A DNA stretch of 64,000 nt, from contig CADANC010000001.1 in the NCBI GenBank assembly GCA_902789225.1, forward strand, positions 62,001 through 126,000, read 5' to 3'. The notes under the pieces are model-generated. The model had not been told where the DNA came from. It searched no databases and saw only the letters and a program-made list of their open reading frames with translations. The position numbers and the translations under genes are program-made. The stretch is from an uncultured Erysipelotrichaceae bacterium (GTDB taxonomy: Bacteria; Bacillota_I; Bacilli_A; RF39; UBA660). This document shows, in pieces, positions 58,152-64,000 of the stretch. The number at the start of each line of letters is the position of its first letter. Position 1 is the stretch's first letter.

Positions 58152-61100
58152 TTCATATATAAAGTTACTTCATGAGAAGATTTATCATTTTTTAGTTTTA
58201 TAGAATTATTATCTTGTACTTTTCCATCTACAATTAATGAATCCTTATTACCTTTTATAACTTCTATATTATAAGTTGTATCCATGTAATTATATGAAAC
58301 TCTATAATTATCCCAATGAACAGGAATATGTGGTTCTAAATTAAGAATATCTCCATTCTTATTAAGACCAAGTATATCCATAACTCCAACTTTATAGAAC
58401 CATCCTGCTGAACCTGTATACCAAGTCCAACCTCCTCTACCTTCTCTATTTTTAGCAGAATAAATATCAGCTGCTATAACGTAAGGCTCAACTTTATATT
58501 TCTTAACAGTCTCAGGTGAAATAGCTCGTGTAGAAGGATTTATCATTTGATAATAACGATATGCTCTATCACCATAACCTGATTTTATTAAAGCCATCAA
58601 GTACCAAGCAACACTATGAGTATATTGTCCCCCATTTTCTCTAATTCCTTCAGGATAATTCATAATATATCCAGGATTATTTAAACTTTCTTTAAAAGGA
58701 GGAGTAAGTAATTTAATAATCTTATTCTTATCATCAACTAAATTCTCTTCAACACTTCTAATAACTTTTTCAATTCTATCCTTAGGAGCAACTCCAGATA
58801 ATATTGAAAAGCTTTGTGATATCAAATCGATTTTACATTCAGAATTATCAACTGATCCTAACTTATCTCCATTATCAAAATATGCTCTTAAATACCAGTC
58901 TTTATCCCAAGCTTTTTTATTAAGATTTTCTTTTAATTTATCATTAAAGTCATAATAATTATCATAATCAATCTTAATTTTTTTCTTCTTACAAATTGAT
59001 GTAAATTCGTCAATAATTTCATATAAGAAGAAACCTAACCAAACTGATTCACCTTTTCCTTTAATACCAACTTTATTCATTCCATCATTCCAGTCACCAC
59101 CACCCATTAAAGGTATTTTGTGACGTCCTAATGATTTCATTGATAAAGATAAAGATTTTTCTAAATGTTCTAATAAAGGAACGCTTTCATTAGAATAATT
59201 AAATATAATACCTTTTTCATTTTCAAAATCTCTTAAAGTATCACCTAAAATATAAGGAATCTTTTCATCTAATATAGAATAATCTCCTGTAACTTTTATA
59301 TAGAATACAGTTGCATATACTAACCACAAATAATCATCTTTATATCTACTTCTAAGTCCAAATCTATTCTTATCATGCCACCAGTGAAGAACATCTCCTT
59401 CTCTAAATTGATGAGCAGCATTAACAATAATTTGTCTCCTTGTATAATCAGGCTTAACAATTGCAATATTCATAGCATCTTGTAATTGGTCTCTATATCC
59501 GAAAGCACCACTTACTTGATAGAAACCAGTCTTAGCCATAATTCTAGAAGAAATAGTTTGATATAAGTACCAACCATTTATCATATAATCAAATAATGGA
59601 TCACTACTCTTAACATTAATTACACCTAAAGTTTTCTTCCAATAATCTTTTACATCTTTTAGTGCTTTCTTAACATTATCGATAGATGAATATTTTTTTA
59701 TTGTTTCTATACATTCTTTATCACTCATTCCAGTACCTAACATATATACTATCTCAATTTCTTCATTAGGTTCTAGTTCAACTTTATTAGTAATGCTTTT
59801 AACTAACATCTTATCAGTAACTGCACTATCAATCTTTAAATTAGATGACATAAATACATTAACATCTCCATAGTTAATACTATAGACATTTCTTAACTTA
59901 ACAAAATTATCATCACCCATAAATTCAGATAATATATGACGAGAAGTTTTTTCTTCAAAATTACCTAATACAGGATTTAAATAATAATCTACATCAATAT
60001 TCTTTTTAAAGTTCTCTTTATTAGCTAATTTCATATAATAAAGTTTTACATTATCATTTAAAGGAACAAATTCAGTAATTTCATGTTTTAATTCCAATGT
60101 TTCAGAAGATAAAATAGAATAACCAAAACCATGTACACAAGTACTAGGATCAAATACTAAACCATTAAATCTAAAGCCTTCACTCTTATCATTACTAATT
60201 ACATCATTAGTCCATGAAGTTAATTTAAATTCTCCAGAATTGTATGCATATGTAAATCCGCATCCATTATTTGTAACTACAGTTCCAAAACTATTATTAG
60301 AAATTATATTTGACCATGGTTGAGGAGTATTTTGATTATAAATTAAGTACTCACTACCTTTTTTACTAAATCCACCATATCCATTATCTTCAACTAATTT
60401 AACTTTATTAGGAACTTCAATATTTTCTTCCAAAGAATAAGTATGATAATCAGTAACAGTATTAGATTTTTGTAATGCTTCTACGCATTCTTTTAAAGTC
60501 TTATGTCCATCTATTATAAATCTTAATCTAGGTACCATATTTAATAATGATCTATCTTCTCTAGTAATATTATTTGAATCAATTACTGTAACACTACCAG
60601 GTATATGATAAAAACTATTAACAGTATACATTCTATATAATTCATCTTCTATTTCTTTATTAATAATCTTCTTAAATTGTTCTTTTTCATTATTAACAAT
60701 TATTACATCTACAAAGATAGAATTATTTTTATAATATTCAAAACATTTTAATATTTCATAAATAAATGACAAATCAGATATATCACTAATTTCAACTAAT
60801 ATGATAGGTCTATCTCCACTAACACCAAATTTCCATAATCCTGATTGTCCTAAAGCATTCTTTCTTAAGAAATCTTGTCTATCTCCAGTAACACTTACTC
60901 TAGTAGTTTGATATAGATAATTTAACATAATATTAAATACTCTCATTTCACTACCAGTTAAAGCCATATCTTTAGTATTAATAATACTCATCATATTACT
61001 TACTTCAAAAGCTCTCTCTAACTTATATTCAGAGTCATAATAATTAATTATTTCATTTACTTGTTCTAAACTTCTACCAAATCCCATTGTAACAAAAACT

Positions 61101-64000
61101 TCTTTTGTTTCACCAGGATTTAAACTAATAGTATTTCTAATAGCCATAATAGGATCTAAATTATCCCCAGTAAAATTAGTTAACTCTTTATCAACACCTA
61201 TAGGATTAGCAGTAGTTCTATTTCTACCAATAAAATGAACTCTCTCTGTATCATAAGTATAACCTTCACTAACATTAGGAATAAACATTCTAGTAAACAT
61301 ATAACTATTTACTCCAGAATCATCTCTACTCTTTCTCTTAGCAATTAAAGAATGAGACTCTTCATCATAAGAAGTTGAAATAAACATTGAATTAAATACT
61401 CTATGAGATATATCATTCATATTTTCACTAAGTATTGGTTCTGTATAAGAAGTTAACTCTAAATTCTTAACTTCACTAGAATCATTTCTAATAGTAACTT
61501 TTCTAATCTCAGAATGATAATCTTTAGTAACAACTATTTCTGTCTTAGTAGAAATATCCCCATCTTTTCTTATATATTTAATTTTATCAGTTGCAAAAAC
61601 AACCTCATATTTATCACTAGTTCTATTCATAGGAGCAAAAGTATTACTCCAAGTATAATTACTATCAGTATCTTTAATATATAAGAAGAAACCATAATCT
61701 TGTTCAGTAACTTTACGATATCTATTCAATTGTAAAGTTCTATATCTAGAGAAAGAATCTCCTCTATCATTCATTAATAAACAATACTTCTTATTACTTA
61801 AAACACTAACTTCAGGCATATAAGAAATATAATTAAATGTTCTAATATCATTTTGAATTTCTTCTTTATCATAATCATACTTCTTATACTTAGCCATCTT
61901 CATATCAATACTTGTCTTAACTTGAACTTTCTCTTTAAGAAGAATGTCATAAGTCTTAATATTAACATTACTGTGGAAGTACTTTTTAATAGCATCATTT
62001 TTCAAATAGTTAGTTAATCCAATTAAACTCATACCAACATGATGAGCAAAGAAACTCTTAACTATACCATTATTATCGTAATCATATGCTTCATACAAAC
62101 CATATTTACCATACATTTCTAATTTCTTAAATTTATTAATATTGTTATAAACACCACTAGGATCTAAATCCATAACCATCAAAGATGAATAAGGAGAAAT
62201 AACAATACGATTATCTTTATCTTCTTTAGCTTTTAAATAAGGAGTAGAAAAAGCTCTATACTTATAATTCAATGAATTATCTAATTCATTATAAGCACTT
62301 TCACTAATTCCCCAAGGTAATTTTCTACTAACAGATTCTATATAATCTTTATTACACATCAAAGCAAAATTATATGTCTCATCAAGTAATGTATTAGAAT
62401 AATTCTTCATAAATAGATAAGGCATAAAATATTCAAAAGCAGTACCACTCCAAGAAATTAGACCTTTACGTCCTTTATAAGTAGTTAAACTTTTATCTAG
62501 GCAAAACCAATGTTTATTAGGTACTTGTCCTAAAGCAATTGCTATATAAGAAGTTAATCTTGATTCACTAGCAAATTTATTATAATTATAAATTGATAAT
62601 TTTCCTTCAGTTTCATCATATCCAATACTAAATACATTACTCTTAGTATATAGTTTCTTAAAGTTTGTATTATGAATTAACTTATCACATAATTTTTTCT
62701 CTTCAGTATAACCTTTTTTATCTAAATATTCACTAACTACAATTAATGCTGCAACAAAGTTTCCAGAATCTACTGATGAAACAAATCCCGGAGGAAGAAC
62801 TTCCTTAGTTTTAATTGAATACCAGTTATATAAATGACCATGCCATTTCTTTAATGAATCAACAGTATCTAAAATATTTCTAATAGCTTCAACTGCCTCA
62901 TCTGTAGTAATGAATTCTAATTCATCAGCACACACATAAGAAAGTAATGAGAAACCTATTGCTGAAGGTGAAGTTCTTAAATCTAATTTTTCTTCTCTAT
63001 TTTCTTGATAATTATCAGGAATTAAATAATTATATTCTTCTTTTAAATTATCTTTAAAGTATAAGAAGCTTCTATTAGCAAGTTCTCTAACTTTATCAAT
63101 TTCTTCTTCTTTTAACTCCATCTTATCATGATCAATATCTCTACTAACAATATATAGAATAAATGGAGCAAGTATAAATAATATCGCAACTACTAAAGAT
63201 AATGCATTCATTGTAAGTACAAAATGAACAATAAGTATAATTGATACAAAATAATTAAATATAAAGTTTCTTAAATAATTAGGTAATGTATCTTTAATCA
63301 TTTTTTCAGCATCATCAGCAGTAATCCAATTAAGTAAATTATTATGACTAATTAATAATCGATATAGTGTTCTAAAGAATGCATCCATATACATTTTTGT
63401 ATTATAAGGAATTAACATAAATGTAATAAGACATCTATCAATAACACTTCTACCACCAAATAATAAATTCTTATATTTAACAACAGTATTATTATTCTCT
63501 CTATACATCATACTTCTTAAGAAGAATATTATTGGAATAGATACTTCTAATACAGTAAATAAAATCCAAAGAATAGGATACTTACTAAACATAACACCTA
63601 ATAAAATTATTAATAATAATGCAGGATGTAAAAACATTCTTATAATATTATCAAAGATCTTATATTTTTCTATTAAGTTTAATGGATTTTTAACTTTATC
63701 TAAACGTCTATTTTTAATATGAGGAAATAGCCAACTAATTATTTGAACATCTCCTCTAGCCCATCTATGATGTCTACTCATATCAGATAAGAATTTAGAA
63801 GGAAAACCATCCATTAATTCTATATCATCAACATAAGCACATCTTAAATAATTACCCTCTAACAAGTCATGAGAAAGAATTAAATTATCAGGAAAAGTAT
63901 TAGAAAGTATCTTATCAAACACTTCTAAATCATAAATACCTTTACCAACAAAAGATCCTTCTCCAAAGACATCATGATATACATTAGGAACAACTCTAGA
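58142..64000 (-). CDS. Cyclic beta-1,2-glucan synthase-like protein (NdvB type), 5' end outside window
   Basis: At least 1952 residues are visible and the frame is open to the window edge (the start lies beyond 64000). From the edge it shows the end of a glycosyltransferase domain (GEGSFVGKGIYDL, ILSHDLLEGNYLR, SRHHRWARGD). About six membrane helices follow. Next is a glycoamylase-type domain (RTSPSAIGFSLLSYVCADEL, PPGFVSSVDSGNF), then GH94 supersandwich and catalytic domains (SGAFGYRDQLQDAMN, LHWWHDKNRFGLRSRYKDD, MGGGDWNDGMN with the catalytic Asp). This order is that of NdvB/Cgs enzymes, which build and cyclise beta-1,2-glucans. In a Gram-positive the product would be an exported or surface glucan. 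Confidence 0.92.
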   Translation of the reverse strand, partial: SRVVPNVYHDVFGEGSFVGKGIYDLEVFDKILSNTFPDNLILSHDLLEGNYLRCAYVDDIELMDGFPSKFLSDMSRHHRWARGDVQIISWLFPHIKNRRLDKVKNPLNLIEKYKIFDNIIRMFLHPALLLIILLGVMFSKYPILWILFTVLEVSIPIIFFLRSMMYRENNNTVVKYKNLLFGGRSVIDRCLITFMLIPYNTKMYMDAFFRTLYRLLISHNNLLNWITADDAEKMIKDTLPNYLRNFIFNYFVSIILIVHFVLTMNALSLVVAILFILAPFILYIVSRDIDHDKMELKEEEIDKVRELANRSFLYFKDNLKEEYNYLIPDNYQENREEKLDLRTSPSAIGFSLLSYVCADELEFITTDEAVEAIRNILDTVDSLKKWHGHLYNWYSIKTKEVLPPGFVSSVDSGNFVAALIVVSEYLDKKGYTEEKKLCDKLIHNTNFKKLYTKSNVFSIGYDETEGKLSIYNYNKFASESRLTSYIAIALGQVPNKHWFCLDKSLTTYKGRKGLISWSGTAFEYFMPYLFMKNYSNTLLDETYNFALMCNKDYIESVSRKLPWGISESAYNELDNSLNYKYRAFSTPYLKAKEDKDNRIVISPYSSLMVMDLDPSGVYNNINKFKKLEMYGKYGLYEAYDYDNNGIVKSFFAHHVGMSLIGLTNYLKNDAIKKYFHSNVNIKTYDILLKEKVQVKTSIDMKMAKYKKYDYDKEEIQNDIRTFNYISYMPEVSVLSNKKYCLLMNDRGDSFSRYRTLQLNRYRKVTEQDYGFFLYIKDTDSNYTWSNTFAPMNRTSDKYEVVFATDKIKYIRKDGDISTKTEIVVTKDYHSEIRKVTIRNDSSEVKNLELTSYTEPILSENMNDISHRVFNSMFISTSYDEESHSLIAKRKSRDDSGVNSYMFTRMFIPNVSEGYTYDTERVHFIGRNRTTANPIGVDKELTNFTGDNLDPIMAIRNTISLNPGETKEVFVTMGFGRSLEQVNEIINYYDSEYKLERAFEVSNMMSIINTKDMALTGSEMRVFNIMLNYLYQTTRVSVTGDRQDFLRKNALGQSGLWKFGVSGDRPIILVEISDISDLSFIYEILKCFEYYKNNSIFVDVIIVNNEKEQFKKIINKEIEDELYRMYTVNSFYHIPGSVTVIDSNNITREDRSLLNMVPRLRFIIDGHKTLKECVEALQKSNTVTDYHTYSLEENIEVPNKVKLVEDNGYGGFSKKGSEYLIYNQNTPQPWSNIISNNSFGTVVTNNGCGFTYAYNSGEFKLTSWTNDVISNDKSEGFRFNGLVFDPSTCVHGFGYSILSSETLELKHEITEFVPLNDNVKLYYMKLANKENFKKNIDVDYYLNPVLGNFEEKTSRHILSEFMGDDNFVKLRNVYSINYGDVNVFMSSNLKIDSAVTDKMLVKSITNKVELEPNEEIEIVYMLGTGMSDKECIETIKKYSSIDNVKKALKDVKDYWKKTLGVINVKSSDPLFDYMINGWYLYQTISSRIMAKTGFYQVSGAFGYRDQLQDAMNIAIVKPDYTRRQIIVNAAHQFREGDVLHWWHDKNRFGLRSRYKDDYLWLVYATVFYIKVTGDYSILDEKIPYILGDTLRDFENEKGIIFNYSNESVPLLEHLEKSLSLSMKSLGRHKIPLMGGGDWNDGMNKVGIKGKGESVWLGFFLYEIIDEFTSICKKKKIKIDYDNYYDFNDKLKENLNKKAWDKDWYLRAYFDNGDKLGSVDNSECKIDLISQSFSILSGVAPKDRIEKVIRSVEENLVDDKNKIIKLLTPPFKESLNNPGYIMNYPEGIRENGGQYTHSVAWYLMALIKSGYGDRAYRYYQMINPSTRAISPETVKKYKVEPYVIAADIYSAKNREGRGGWTWYTGSAGWFYKVGVMDILGLNKNGDILNLEPHIPVHWDNYRVSYNYMDTTYNIEVIKGNKDSLIVDGKVQDNNSIKLKNDKSSHEVTLYMKKK

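Noticed and set aside
1-64000. Insertion sequences, prophage or genomic island boundaries
   Set aside because: No transposase, integrase, terminal inverted repeats or compositional break was seen; the AT-rich composition is even across the window.

Overview
The window is a strongly AT-rich, densely packed bacterial chromosome segment. Nearly all genes lie on the minus strand; only the first two lie on the plus strand. Gene content points to a small-genome, low-GC Gram-positive (Bacillota/Bacilli, close to the wall-less Mycoplasmatota but walled). It has alanine racemase, SepF, a DivIVA-domain protein, proteins with sorting-signal-like C-termini, T-box-controlled aminoacyl-tRNA synthetases and Bacillus-like translation operons. 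TGA serves as a real stop in several ATGA/TGA overlaps, so this is the standard bacterial code and not the Mycoplasma code. I infer a gut-type uncultured Bacilli lineage but cannot name it.

Layout. 1-2.8 kb: two acyltransferases and alr. 2.8-7.2 kb: a Cys-repeat surface protein, folD, a small membrane protein, signal peptidase I and rplS. 7.3-9.4 kb: a charge-segregated membrane protein. 9.4-12.4 kb: the overlapping operon ygjP-like / TrmH-like / rimM / trmD / unknown. 12.5-13 kb: a Gln-rich repeat protein. 13-17.4 kb: a Phe T-box operon (HAD phosphatase, pheS, pheT). 17.4-22.2 kb: frr, then infC-rpmI-rplT-rpsB-tsf behind an L20-type attenuator; L20 and S2 both carry C-terminal Rho_N/SAP-like tails. 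23-25 kb: a Gly T-box operon (LOG-family protein, glyQS). 25-31.6 kb: a transglutaminase-like protein, a nitroreductase and the overlapping chain ybeY-dgkA-cdd-era-recO, with vanZ-like, yqeY and rpsU. 31.7-37.2 kb: two adjacent double-glycine-leader peptides, an overlapping 39-residue membrane peptide missing from ordinary gene calls, corA, an unknown gene, and a C39-peptidase ABC exporter with a small membrane accessory protein. Together these look like a two-peptide (class IIb-like) bacteriocin locus. 37-42.4 kb: membrane and secreted proteins, tRNA-Arg(UCU), a short-chain dehydrogenase and a thioredoxin-like protein. 42.4-45.8 kb: an Ile T-box and a type 2 IleRS with a swapped GLHH signature. 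45.8-51.6 kb: DivIVA-like and SepF, a HerA-like ATPase, two unknown genes and a membrane-anchored cysteine-peptidase-like protein. 51.6-55.8 kb: PP2C phosphatase, RluA-type pseudouridine synthase, a HAD pseudo-phosphatase, PAP2 and pgi. 55.8-64 kb: two SpaA-like surface paralogues and a giant, window-truncated cyclic beta-1,2-glucan synthase-like GH94 protein.

Regulation is unusually visible. Three T-box leaders, one attenuator and about 25 intrinsic terminators can be read directly. At least seven gene junctions use the same compact module: a terminator hairpin, its T-run, then an extended -10 (TGTTATAAT), then the Shine-Dalgarno and start of the next gene.

The observations most worth follow-up are the two-peptide GG cluster, the shared Rho_N tails on L20 and S2, AUA start codons for infC and the HAD gene, the ultra-short glycine T-box, and the GLHH IleRS.
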